DNA of 64,000 nt, from contig JAUIKS010000014.1 of NCBI GenBank assembly GCA_030430565.1, positions 124,001-188,000 of the forward strand. Reading direction: 5' to 3'. The translations under genes and the position numbers were made by a program. How positions within the stretch are numbered: position 1 is the stretch's first letter; each line of letters begins with the position of its first letter. Of this stretch, positions 45,906 to 53,727 are shown in pieces. The notes beneath the pieces are model-generated. The model ran no database searches. It saw only the letters and a list, made by a program, of their open reading frames with translations, and was not told the DNA's origin. This DNA comes from Polyangia bacterium. GTDB taxonomy: Bacteria > Myxococcota_A > Polyangia > Nannocystales > Nannocystaceae.

Positions 45906-46543
45906 GGCGGGTCCTCGTAGGAGAGCACCATATCGATCTCGCTGCGCGCGGGCTCCCGATCACGCGTCGTGAGCGTCACCGTGAGCCGAACCGGCGCGCC
46001 GTCGAGGAGCGCCGTGCTGAGCTCGTCACCCATCATCAGGGCGACCAGCTCGCCCTCGAGACCGTCCTCGCGCTCCTCGAACCACTGCGGGTAGCGCTCG
46101 AGCGCGCTCACCTCGAGGACCGGTTCGCCCGCCGCGTCGAGCGTCGTGAGCGTCAGGTCCACCAGCGGCATGCTCGGATCATCCCAATCGCGCGCGCTCG
46201 CGGGCAGCTCGATGTCATCGGTGCGCAGCTTGAGGACAAGCCCGTACGGGTGGTCGAGGCACCCCAGGCTCCAGAAGTACCGCGGGTGCGCCTCGTCGCC
46301 GTCGGCGAGCGGGCGAAACCCCGTGTATCGACCCTGGGACTCGTCGTAGGTGGCGGCCTCGCCGAGCTCGAGGGAGGGCGGGGGCGCGAGCTCGAGCCCG
46401 TCCTCGAGGGGCGCGTCGGTCTCGGCGCCGTCGCCGACCGTTGTGTCAGCGCACGCCGTGACCCCGAGGAGCGCCCAGAGCAGCAACTCAGGTCGTCTGC
46501 GCGACCATCCTCGACGGGGCCAAGCTGTTCCAAGAAGCATCAT
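45902..46543 (-). CDS. Lipoprotein, second gene of envelope operon
   Basis: The 213-residue product has a basic start, a signal ending LLGVTAC-ADTT, an acidic linker and a beta-rich domain with GCLDHPYGLVLKLRTDDIELP and VRLTVTLTTRDREPARSEID. It resembles its upstream neighbour in overall size and strand pattern. ATG 46543 gives the best signal peptide; an in-frame GTG at 46585 overlaps the upstream stop and is the alternative. No known family. Confidence 0.74.
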   Translation of the reverse strand: MMLLGTAWPRRGWSRRRPELLLWALLGVTACADTTVGDGAETDAPLEDGLELAPPPSLELGEAATYDESQGRYTGFRPLADGDEAHPRYFWSLGCLDHPYGLVLKLRTDDIELPASARDWDDPSMPLVDLTLTTLDAAGEPVLEVSALERYPQWFEEREDGLEGELVALMMGDELSTALLDGAPVRLTVTLTTRDREPARSEIDMVLSYEDPP

Positions 46544-46574
46544 TCGCGGTAACGCGACCGTAGCACGTCGGCGC

Positions 46575-47075
46575 TCATGGATCACGCGGATCCACGACCT
46601 CGAGCGTCAGCGTCGAGTGGTCGTGACGTTTGCTCTCCGGGATGGTGACCGTGACCCGGGGATGCACGAGCACATCACCGGGCGGCGGCGCCCAGCCCTG
46701 ATACTCGAAGGTGAGCAGGACCCCGTCCTCGCAGGCTGGTTTGACCTCGACCGAGACGCTCAGCGGCGGATAGGGCGACTTGCGCTCCACGACCCGGTCG
46801 TGCGTCTCGACGCGCATGGTGACGTAGTCCGAGTCAGCCTGGGGCCCCATCCCGAGATGCGTCGGGCTCAGCGTGAGCTCCGCGACGTGTCTGTCATCGG
46901 TGTCGGCGCAGACGAAGGCCTCAAACGTGATGCTCGGGTTGTCCTCGTCGAGGCGCACGGCGGGCAGCTCTACGTTCTCCCCGTAGATCTCAGACTCGGT
47001 CTCGAAAAAGCAGCCCGCGAGCGCGAAGGTCGCGAGCGCCGCCGAGCCGCGGGCGAGGGAGCGTCGTCGAGGCAT
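46575..47075 (-). CDS. Lipoprotein, first gene of envelope operon
   Basis: The 166-residue product has a signal ending TFALAGC-FFET and a single beta-rich domain with two Cys: ITFEAFVCADTDDRHVAELTL and SVEVKPACEDGVLLTFEY. It ends just where the next gene begins. It lies 261 bp from a divergent ECF sigma factor gene. ATG 47075 gives a clean lipoprotein signal. No known family. Confidence 0.76.
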   Translation of the reverse strand: MPRRRSLARGSAALATFALAGCFFETESEIYGENVELPAVRLDEDNPSITFEAFVCADTDDRHVAELTLSPTHLGMGPQADSDYVTMRVETHDRVVERKSPYPPLSVSVEVKPACEDGVLLTFEYQGWAPPPGDVLVHPRVTVTIPESKRHDHSTLTLEVVDPRDP

Positions 47076-47321
47076 TGACGAGGTCGTCCCCGCGACGCCG
47101 ACTTGGTTCACGCGCGGGGACGATTTTTCTCGGCGCGCCCTCACGCGCGCGCGGTCGCGGGGCCGAGTTGTACCTACGAGCGCACGCGCGTACCCGCGGC
47201 CTGATCCCGCCTCCCTGGCTGGTAGAGTCAGGCTCAGGCGGCGCGTCTCCAAAACAATCAGAAAAGGTCAGCCAGCTCCGCTGGCCGCGACGGCGCCCGA
47301 AATCGCGGCCGTGGCTCGTGG

Positions 47322-47327
47322 TAATCT
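47322..47327 (+). promoter_or_regulatory. -10 box TAATCT 9 nt before GTG 47337
   Basis: Extended -10 form (TGG-TAATCT) with a 9-nt spacer to the sigma factor start. Confidence 0.45.
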
Positions 47328-47336
47328 GGCGGGCGA

Positions 47337-47957
47337 GTGGCGACCGATTTCGAACTGCTCGACCGCTGGCGCGGAGGGGACCGAAGGGCCGGGAACGCGC
47401 TGTTTCAGCGCTACTTCGACAGCATCAGCCGGTTCTTCGAAAACAAGCTCGCCGCCGACGTCGACGACTTGGTGCAGGGGACCTTCCTCGCGCTCGTTCG
47501 CCACTCCGATCAGTTCCGCGGGCAGGCGAGCTTTCGCACCTACCTGTTCACGATCGCGCGCCACGAATTCTACCGCTACCTGCGCGAGAAGAACCGCGCG
47601 CGCGGGAAGATCGACTTCACGATCACCTCGCTCGGGGAGCTGAAGACGACGCCGCCGTCGCGGCTGATCCGGAACGAGCGCAAGCAGCTGCTGCTCGACG
47701 CGCTGCGCAGCTTGCCGGTCGAGCAGCAGCTGCTGATCGAGCTCCACTACTGGGAGAACATCGAGCTCAAGCAGCTGGCGCTCGTGTTCGAAATCACGCC
47801 CTCGGCGGTGCGCTCGCGCCTGCTCCGCGCTCGCCGGGCGCTGCGCGAGCGCATGGCGAAGATCTCGAGCGAGGCGCGCGGCGCCGGTGAAGACGCCGCG
47901 AGCCTCGACACCTGGGCGCGCTCACTGCGTTCGGTGCTTCGCGCCGAGAGCGGGTGA
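47337..47957 (+). CDS. ECF RNA polymerase sigma factor
   Basis: The 206-residue protein has region 2 (NALFQRYFDSISRFFENKL; DVDDLVQGTFLAL; FRTYLFTIARHEFYRYL) and region 4 (LRSLPVEQQLLIELHYWENIELKQLA; TPSAVRSRLLRARRALRE), the two domains of group 4 sigma factors. It should direct transcription of a small regulon. No anti-sigma factor, zinc-binding or membrane regulator lies next to it; the nearest genes are the divergent envelope operon and a convergent hydrolase. The 30 residues after region 4 could be an extra regulatory tail. Confidence 0.92.
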   Translation: MATDFELLDRWRGGDRRAGNALFQRYFDSISRFFENKLAADVDDLVQGTFLALVRHSDQFRGQASFRTYLFTIARHEFYRYLREKNRARGKIDFTITSLGELKTTPPSRLIRNERKQLLLDALRSLPVEQQLLIELHYWENIELKQLALVFEITPSAVRSRLLRARRALRERMAKISSEARGAGEDAASLDTWARSLRSVLRAESG

Positions 47958-48002
47958 GCGCGACGGCGTCAGCGTCGCGCGCTCGAGTCAGCGCGGGGGC
48001 TG

Positions 48003-48914
48003 CTAGCCGCCCGTGCCCGAGCGCGCGGGGACGACCGCGATGATGCGCAGCGGCCCGCCCGAGCCGCCGTCGATCTTCATCGGCAGCGCGATGACGAGCG
48101 AGCCGGTCTCGGGCAGGCGCTCGAGCGAGGCGACGTTTTCGAACGCGGGGATGTCCGCGGCCATCAGCACGCGGTGCGCGAGGAAGTCTTTGGAGGGGCC
48201 GTGGTCGATGCTCGCGGTGTCGATGCCGACGGCGGCGACCTTGCGCTCGACCAGCGCCTCCGCGGCCTCCTTCGCGAGCCCCGGGAAGTGCAGCCTCGAC
48301 GCGTCGCCCGGGGTGTCGTCGCCGAGGTAGCGCTTTCGGTCAGGCCAGCGCGCGCCCCAGCCGGTGTAGAACAGCGCGATGGTCCCGGGCGCGATGTGCC
48401 CGTGCTCTGACTCGAAGACCTGGATGTCCTCGGACGAGATCAGCAGATCGGCGTCTTGGTTGGCGCGGTCCTCGATGTCGATGACGACCGCCGGCGCGAC
48501 CAGGCGATCGAGCGGGATCGTGTCGGTCGTCGACTTACCCTCGGCGAAGTGGATCGGCGCGTCGAGGTGCGTGCCGCCGTGCTCCGGCGCCGAGAGCTGG
48601 TTCGCGGCGTAGAAGTAGCCGCCCTCGGTGGGGCCCTTGTGCAGCTGCTCCAGCGAGAAGCCCTGGGGCGAGGTCGGCCAGTACACCGTCTCGCTGTTGA
48701 AGGGGTAGGTGAGGTCGACGACCCGGGCGCCGGGCGGCAGCACGATCTCGTTCGCGGGCTCAGGCGGCGGCGTGGGCTTGGGCGCGGGCTTGGGCGAGGG
48801 CTTGGGCGGGGTCGGCTGCGTGTACCGCTCCACGCGCTCGATCGTCGGCTCGCACGCGAGCAGCGACAGCGCCGCGAGCAGCGGGCGCGGGTAGTTTCTA
48901 GGTGCGAGCTGCAT
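48003..48914 (-). CDS. Cyclase-family (kynurenine formamidase-like) lipoprotein
   Basis: The 303-residue product has a lipobox LSLLAC-EPTI, a linker rich in Pro-Lys-Pro, and a cyclase-family domain with EHGGTHLDAPIHF (the HxGTHxDxPxH metal site) and ALFYTGWGARW further on. Family members hydrolyse amides such as formylkynurenine. The catalytic domain is complete. A -10-like TATCCT at 48944-48949 would start a 29-nt leader. Tandem 16-bp dyads lie upstream at 48971-49002. It converges with the sigma factor gene. Confidence 0.88.
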   Translation of the reverse strand: MQLAPRNYPRPLLAALSLLACEPTIERVERYTQPTPPKPSPKPAPKPTPPPEPANEIVLPPGARVVDLTYPFNSETVYWPTSPQGFSLEQLHKGPTEGGYFYAANQLSAPEHGGTHLDAPIHFAEGKSTTDTIPLDRLVAPAVVIDIEDRANQDADLLISSEDIQVFESEHGHIAPGTIALFYTGWGARWPDRKRYLGDDTPGDASRLHFPGLAKEAAEALVERKVAAVGIDTASIDHGPSKDFLAHRVLMAADIPAFENVASLERLPETGSLVIALPMKIDGGSGGPLRIIAVVPARSGTGG

Positions 48915-48970
48915 CGAGGCGTACGCGGCGAGCAGGGCGCTCGAGGATAGCAGACGCGCGTGGGCGGCTG

Positions 48971-49002
48971 CTGTCTCGAGGGACTTCTGTCTCGAGGGAC
49001 CT
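48971..49002. promoter_or_regulatory. Two tandem copies of a 16-bp dyad (ctgtctcgagggac)
   Basis: CTGTCTCGAGGGACTT (48971-48986) is followed immediately by CTGTCTCGAGGGACCT (48987-49002). The period is exactly 16 bp. Relative to the TATCCT box they lie about 34-65 bp upstream of the expected transcription start, a position suited to an activator. Confidence 0.55.
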
Positions 49003-49038
49003 GTCGATGATCGAGGCGGGCGCGGGTCGGTATCGCGC

Positions 49039-49668
49039 TCAGCTCCAGCGCCCGATGAGCCTGACGTGATGATCGTCGACGCGCTCGCGCGTGATCGAGA
49101 TCTCGCGCGCGCCCGCGTTCGTCAGCGCCGCGCGAATCCCCTCGATAAAGCCTGCGTAGGACAGATCGTCGTAGAGGCCAGGCGGCGACTCGTGCAGGAG
49201 GATCGCGAGGGTGTCCTCTACGCGCTCCATGGTCACCGGCGTGCCGCGGTGAAAATGCGCGAAGCGCTCGGGCGCGCGTCGGACCAGGCGCCTGGGGCCG
49301 AGCGTGCGCATGGCGAAGCGGTAGAGCGGGCCGCTGAACAGCGCGAGCTGGGCGTCGAAGACGAAGCGTTTGTATCGCGTGGGGTCGCCGAAGTAGCGAT
49401 CGTAGATAGCGAGCTTGAGCGCGTTGTCGTGCACGGCCGGGATCCACGTCGAGACGGGCGGCAGGTCGCGGGCGAGCTCGGCGAGCGCGGCCGGCAGCGT
49501 GCCGTCCGGTAGGTCGTGAAGCGGGTGGTCGTCGATCGCGCTGCGCAGCAGCGAGGCCTTGTTCACGCAGCGCGGGTAGCTGGCGAGGCCGCGGGGGAGG
49601 CCCTCGAGATAGCGCGCCACCGTCGGGAACGCGTCTCGATCAAACTCAGCATCAGCGGGCGCCGTCAC
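49039..49668 (-). CDS. Uncharacterised protein, possibly of the DUF2378 / TIGR02265 type
   Basis: The 209-residue protein has no signal peptide and is mixed helix/strand. Segments YLEGLPRGLASYPRCVNKASLL, YDRYFGDPTRYKRFVFDAQLALF and RFAHFHRGTPVTMERVEDTLAI recall the Myxococcus paralogous family TIGR02265, but I am not sure of it. GTG 49668 is supported by TACGAT 8 nt upstream. The role is unknown. Confidence 0.7.
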   Translation of the reverse strand: MTAPADAEFDRDAFPTVARYLEGLPRGLASYPRCVNKASLLRSAIDDHPLHDLPDGTLPAALAELARDLPPVSTWIPAVHDNALKLAIYDRYFGDPTRYKRFVFDAQLALFSGPLYRFAMRTLGPRRLVRRAPERFAHFHRGTPVTMERVEDTLAILLHESPPGLYDDLSYAGFIEGIRAALTNAGAREISITRERVDDHHVRLIGRWS

Positions 49669-49676
49669 GACCGAGG

Positions 49677-49682
49677 ATCGTA
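49677..49682 (-). promoter_or_regulatory. -10 box TACGAT 8 nt before GTG 49668
   Basis: Minus-strand TACGAT, 8-nt spacer, no Shine-Dalgarno sequence. Confidence 0.45.
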
Positions 49683-49749
49683 TCGCGGCGGGCAGCAGCG
49701 CGCGCGCGCGTGCGCGCGGTCGCGGGCGGCTCCGAGCGCGGCGGCCTGA

Positions 49750-50913
49750 TCAGCGCGCGAGCAAGGTCGACTCGAGCAGGATCGGCGCGCCCGGGCTCGG
49801 GTCCATCGTGCAGTCGAGGAAGCTCGAGTCAAAGCCGCTCCCGATCAGCAGCCGCCGCCCCCGGCGGACCGCCGCCGAGGAGCCCGAGAGCTCGCTGCCG
49901 TCGTCGAGGTAGACCTCCTCGAGCTCAAATTCCGCCGGGGCGCCGGCGCGCCTCGAGGGGCGCAGCCGCAGGACCTGTGAGGGCGAGCGCCGCCCGAGCG
50001 CGCGGGAGTACAGCAGGAAGCTGAGCAGCTTCGGGTGCGCGGCGATCCACAGCGTCCCGCTCGGCTCGACGCTGATGTTGTCGGCGCTGGTGTCGAGCTC
50101 GATCGTCGCCGCCCGCGTGAGCGCGCCCGTCTCGCGATCGCGGTCGAAGACGTGCAGCGCCCGGTCCGTCGAGGAGCTCACGTAGAGCGCGCGACCGTCC
50201 GGGCGCAGCGCGACGCCGTTGGCGTAGCGCAGGCCGTCGGCGGCGAGCCGGGCCCGCGCGCCGTCGAAGTAGACGACGCTCGCGAGCGCGCGCCGGCCGT
50301 AGTCCTCGAGCCGCCGCGCGCTCGCGCTCGCCGAGCCGTGGTCGTTGGTGACGTAGAAGCGCGAGTGATCGACGCCGACCACGTCGTTGGGGCTCACGAG
50401 CAGGGGGTCCCGGATCGTCTCGCGGTGCGTCAGCCTCGGCGTCGGACCGTCTCGCCAGTCAAACACCTCGATCGTGCGCTCAGCGGGTCGATCGGAGGGG
50501 CGAGCGCCGGGCGCTCGCGGGTGGTTGACGACGAACAGCGTGCCGCGGCCGTCGGCGGTCGTCACGAGGTCGAGGCCGTGCGGGTGAAAATTCTCAGGCG
50601 CGTTTTTGCTCAGCAGCAGGGGCGGCTCGATCGCCTCGAGTCGGTCCAATCGGTACATGTAGATACCACCAGGTGAGTCGTCACCCCCGGGGCGTCGACG
50701 GCGATCATCCGACGAGAGCAGCGCCGCGCGTCCGCTCGCGACCAGCACGAGGTCCTCGACCCCCACGGCCCCCTCGACGGGCGTGCAGTGGCCCGAGAAG
50801 TGGGGCTCGATGCTGCGGAACTGTCCAGAGCGCGCCATCAGCCACAGCATCCCGAGAAACCCCAGGGCGGCGGTCGCGATGACGAGCCCGCGAATGACGC
50901 GGCGCGGTCGCAT
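49750..50913 (-). CDS. Paraoxonase/arylesterase-like six-bladed propeller protein
   Basis: The 387-residue protein has an uncleaved N-terminal hydrophobic helix and a propeller closely resembling animal paraoxonases: GVEDLVLVASGRAALLSSDDRR, ENFHPHGLDLV, TLFVVNHPR, LVSPNDVVGVDHSRFYVTNDHG, YANGVALRPDGRALYVSSS and DNISVEPSGTLWIAAHP. Key calcium-site Asn/Asp positions in these strands are present. Paraoxonases hydrolyse lactones, esters and organophosphates. The bacterial protein is probably anchored at the inner membrane facing outward; natural substrate unknown, lactones most likely. No -10 box close to ATG 50913 was found. Confidence 0.88.
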   Translation of the reverse strand: MRPRRVIRGLVIATAALGFLGMLWLMARSGQFRSIEPHFSGHCTPVEGAVGVEDLVLVASGRAALLSSDDRRRRPGGDDSPGGIYMYRLDRLEAIEPPLLLSKNAPENFHPHGLDLVTTADGRGTLFVVNHPRAPGARPSDRPAERTIEVFDWRDGPTPRLTHRETIRDPLLVSPNDVVGVDHSRFYVTNDHGSASASARRLEDYGRRALASVVYFDGARARLAADGLRYANGVALRPDGRALYVSSSTDRALHVFDRDRETGALTRAATIELDTSADNISVEPSGTLWIAAHPKLLSFLLYSRALGRRSPSQVLRLRPSRRAGAPAEFELEEVYLDDGSELSGSSAAVRRGRRLLIGSGFDSSFLDCTMDPSPGAPILLESTLLAR

Positions 50914-51123
50914 TGCCGGCGGAGTCTCGCGTAGCCGCCGAGGCGAGGCCAGCGAGCGCGCCGGGTGATTGCTGTTGTTCTACAAGTTTTCCCCGACGGT
51001 CACCGGCGTGTTGCACACCCCGCGCGCGCGGGCAGAAACGTGACGAGGATGACACCGCCGGTGACTTGCACCGCGATCCGGGATACGCTCATGAGCGAGC
51101 GCCGGCCCAGGCGCCCGGAGGAC

Positions 51124-51501
51124 ATGCCCGTGATCCAGAGGACGGCAGTTAAGCCCTTGCTCGCGTCTCTCGCGTTCATCTTCGGACTCGGCCTCGCGGC
51201 CTGCATCGGCCCGACGCCCGTGAGCCTGTGCAACGACGCGCAGTTCAGCGTCAACGCGGCGTACACCGAGTGCGAGGTGCAGCTGTCGGAGGACTTCAAC
51301 TGCGACGTGTACTCCGCCGAGGTCTGTGATCTCGAGGAGTACTTCAAGTGCCAGAGCGAGCGCGTGACCTGCCAAGACGGCGGCCTCGTGACGGCGGACT
51401 CGCCCTGCGCGGTCCCCGAGGGCTGCACGGTCCTCGGCTCCGACACCGGCGCGCCCGACACTGACACTGACACTGACACCGACACTGACACCGACGCGTG
51501 A
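51124..51501 (+). CDS. Cys-rich lipoprotein with Thr-Asp repeat tail
   Basis: The 125-residue product has a signal ending LGLAAC-IGPT, a region with nine Cys (CEVQLSEDFNCDVYSAEVCDLEEYFKC) and a C-terminal (DT)6 tail coded by gacact hexamers. It is short for a surface lipoprotein but complete. ATG 51124 has GGAGG at 51117-51121 but only 2 nt away; ATG 51091 is an in-frame alternative. No known family. Confidence 0.75.
   Translation: MPVIQRTAVKPLLASLAFIFGLGLAACIGPTPVSLCNDAQFSVNAAYTECEVQLSEDFNCDVYSAEVCDLEEYFKCQSERVTCQDGGLVTADSPCAVPEGCTVLGSDTGAPDTDTDTDTDTDTDA
51457..51498 (+). repeat. gacact/gacacc hexamer repeat
   Basis: Six to seven units of GACACY encode the alternating Asp-Thr tail of the Cys-rich lipoprotein. 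Copy changes would keep the frame. Confidence 0.7.
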
Positions 51502-51516
51502 GCGCGCGTCGAGTGC

Positions 51517-52407
51517 TCACGCGCCGAGCTGGTAGGCGACGAAGTAGAGCTGCGTGAGCAGCAGCGCGAGCGCGTAGGCCAGGCGAGCCGCGCGGCCCCT
51601 CGGCCCCGGCGCGCTCTGGCTCATCCCCATCGCGATCAGCAGCCACGCGAAGCCGGGCACCGGCGCGAGCGCGTAGGTCGTGGAGATGAACAGCAGCAGC
51701 GCGAGGTCTCGCGCCGGCGGGATCCACTCGCGCCTGCTTGAACGGTCATATCGTTCGGGCCGCAGGAACAAGCCGGCCACCGCGAGCTCCAGCAGCGCCG
51801 TCCACCACGCGAGCGCGAGCGCGACCCAGCGCAGCGCCGGCGCGTCGCGGAGCGTCACGGCGGCGAGCTCGTCGGGCAGCGCGTGACGGAGCGCCGCGTT
51901 GTGGGCCCGCAGCGAGGGGCCCGCGCCGAGCCAGTCGGCGAGCGGGGCGAAGCGCCCGTCATCGAGCAGCAGGTAGTGGAACGCGCGCCCGTCGAGGTAG
52001 TCGGGCGTGATCAGCTTCCACGCGGCCGCGAACGCGAAGCACAGCCCGATGAGCAGCCGCGCGCTGCGAGCCAGCGCGCGCTGCGGGCGATCGCTGGCGT
52101 AGGCGCAGGCGAGCGCCAGGCACCAGTACAGCAGCAGGAACTTGTGGTTGTCGGCCCAGAGCCACGAGCGCGCGACGCTCCAGCCCACGAGCGTCGCCAG
52201 CGTCAACCACGTGATCGGGCGCTCGCGGACGCGGCGGCTCAGCGCCGCCAGCAGCGCCGCGCCGATCATGAGCAGCTCGAGCGGGCGCGACTCGAGCGAG
52301 AGCGTGTGCAAGAGGATCAGCGCGAGCGTCAGCAAGGGCGGGAGCGACAGCAGCCGGAGATCCCGCTCGTCGCGCGCTGACGGCCGCCGCGCGCCGGGGG
52401 GTCTCAT
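51517..52407 (-). CDS. Polytopic membrane protein, possibly HTTM/DoxX-like
   Basis: The 296-residue protein has seven or eight hydrophobic helices. A loop LITPDYLDGRAFHYLLLDDGRFAPLA recalls HTTM (vitamin K-dependent carboxylase-like) membrane proteins, but the match is weak. ATG 52407 overlaps the stop of the upstream gene as ATGA, so the pair is translationally coupled. Function unknown. Confidence 0.75.
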   Translation of the reverse strand: MRPPGARRPSARDERDLRLLSLPPLLTLALILLHTLSLESRPLELLMIGAALLAALSRRVRERPITWLTLATLVGWSVARSWLWADNHKFLLLYWCLALACAYASDRPQRALARSARLLIGLCFAFAAAWKLITPDYLDGRAFHYLLLDDGRFAPLADWLGAGPSLRAHNAALRHALPDELAAVTLRDAPALRWVALALAWWTALLELAVAGLFLRPERYDRSSRREWIPPARDLALLLFISTTYALAPVPGFAWLLIAMGMSQSAPGPRGRAARLAYALALLLTQLYFVAYQLGA

Positions 52408-52889
52408 GGGCACCGCTCGGGCGCGGGCGTGTTCGCGTTCGTAGCTCGGAGCGCGGCGACGCCGGTCGTCACGCGCTCCGGGACGAGGAGCGGGTCGTCC
52501 TCGGACTCGAGGCGATAGCGCCAGATCTCGGCGCGCACCAGCCCAGGACACGGGGACTCACGCGCGAGCGCGCGCGCGGTCGCGCGCGAGAGCTGCACCG
52601 CGCGCGCGCGCGTCGGCAGCGAGCGAGCCGCGAGCGCGTAGGCCTCTGTCCCCTCGGGCAGCTGCAGCGGTGACGCGCGCCCGCTCGGCGTCACGAGCTC
52701 CAGCCGGACGAAGCGGGCCGCCGGCGAGTCTACGGTCGAGAACATCCCGAAGCCGCCGCCTTTCCATGGGGACAGGTCGTAGACGAGCGCGGTCACCATC
52801 TGCGCGCACGCGACCAGCGCGAGCGCGAGCGGGGCGACGCCCGCCAGCAGGCGCGCGCGCGAGGGCCAGCTCCGCTGCGTCCGCGACAC
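52404..52889 (-). CDS. Small anchored protein coupled to an HTTM-like gene
   Basis: The 161-residue product has an N-terminal hydrophobic segment with LALALVACAQM that may be a lipobox, then SPWKGGGFGMFSTVDSP and a mixed domain ending RYRLESEDDPLLVPERVTTGV. It is probably a membrane-attached partner of the downstream protein. GTG 52889 is supported by TAGCGT 8 nt upstream. I do not recognise a family. Confidence 0.72.
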   Translation of the reverse strand: MSRTQRSWPSRARLLAGVAPLALALVACAQMVTALVYDLSPWKGGGFGMFSTVDSPAARFVRLELVTPSGRASPLQLPEGTEAYALAARSLPTRARAVQLSRATARALARESPCPGLVRAEIWRYRLESEDDPLLVPERVTTGVAALRATNANTPAPERCP

Positions 52890-52897
52890 GATGAAGC

Positions 52898-52903
52898 ACG
52901 CTA
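52898..52903 (-). promoter_or_regulatory. -10 box TAGCGT 8 nt before GTG 52889
   Basis: Minus-strand TAGCGT with an 8-nt spacer. Confidence 0.4.
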
Positions 52904-52928
52904 CACGCCGCCCGGCGCGGGCGTTTAA

Positions 52929-52944
52929 ATGTCTTTAAGGTCAT
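52929..52944. promoter_or_regulatory. 16-bp palindrome ATGTCTTTAAGGTCAT in divergent region
   Basis: It is very similar to the copy at 31730 and lies between the start at 52889 and the start at 53143. Confidence 0.5.
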
Positions 52945-52969
52945 GTATTCGCGAGCGCGGGGGATCGTT

Positions 52970-53000
52970 CGTTGTTCATACAACGGACTAACGTCGTCCG
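52970..53000. promoter_or_regulatory. Two adjoining small dyads in the 52890-53142 gap
   Basis: CGTTG-TTCATA-CAACG (52970-52985) and CGGAC-N7-GTCCG (52984-53000) adjoin. The 9-mer cgttgttca at 52970 is repeated directly at 53101. The rest of this 253-bp gap holds no gene that I can see. Confidence 0.35.
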
Positions 53001-53142
53001 AAGTCGCCGGCGTCGCGCACGGCGCTTGACGGGCGGCAGGGCCGCAAACTGTGCGCGAAATCGCCCGCGTGTGGGCGGAGTCGCCCAGTTCACGAATAAA
53101 CGTTGTTCAGAGGTCGCGTGGGCGCTATGGTGTCGCTCGACC

Positions 53143-53601
53143 ATGCGCAGCGCCGACGATCTGTTTGAGGAGTACTCCGAGAGCCATCGCAACCCGGTGA
53201 ACAAGGCGATTCACTGGATCTGCGTCCCGCTCATCACCCTCAGCGTGCTCGGGCTGCTCACCGCAATCCCGTGGCCGTTCCCCGGCGAGCAGCTCGACTG
53301 GGCCGTCGTCGGGCTCGCGGTCGCGCTGCTGTACTACCTGCGGCTCTCGCTCTCGATCGCGCTCGGCATGGCCGGCGTGTTCGCGGTCCTCATCCTCGGC
53401 GTGCAGGCGCTCGAGGGCTGCGAGGCGGTCCCGCTGTGGGCGTCGAGCCTGGGGATCTTCGTCGGCGCGTGGATCGGGCAGTTCATCGGCCACGGCGTCG
53501 AGGGCAAGAAGCCCTCGTTCCTGCGGGACCTCGAGTTCTTGCTCGTCGGTCCAGCCTGGCTCTTGGCGCATGTGTATCGTCTGCTCGGGATCCCGTACTA
53601 G
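53143..53601 (+). CDS. Mpo1-like (DUF962) membrane protein
   Basis: The 152-residue protein has SESHRNPVNKAIHWICVPL at its start and GQFIGHGVEGKKPSF later, the His blocks that define DUF962/Mpo1. Four hydrophobic segments fit the polytopic membrane topology. Yeast Mpo1 is an iron-dependent dioxygenase in alpha-oxidation of 2-hydroxy fatty acids; this protein could act on membrane lipids in the same way. TATGGT at 53126 lies 11 nt before ATG 53143. Confidence 0.88.
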   Translation: MRSADDLFEEYSESHRNPVNKAIHWICVPLITLSVLGLLTAIPWPFPGEQLDWAVVGLAVALLYYLRLSLSIALGMAGVFAVLILGVQALEGCEAVPLWASSLGIFVGAWIGQFIGHGVEGKKPSFLRDLEFLLVGPAWLLAHVYRLLGIPY

Positions 53602-53714
53602 TCCTGGAGCGCTCCGTCCACCTCCCGGGCGGCGAGCGTCTGGGGAGGTGAAGCGGACGAACGCCGCGATCGAGCGCGTCTCTTCGGGCGGCTGGCGCGA
53701 CCTGACGAAGCGGC

Positions 53715-53720
53715 TATCCT
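53715..53720 (+). promoter_or_regulatory. -10 box TATCCT 7 nt before ATG 53728
   Basis: TATCCT with a 7-nt spacer; no Shine-Dalgarno sequence. Supports ATG 53728. Confidence 0.45.
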
Positions 53721-53727
53721 CGAAGGC

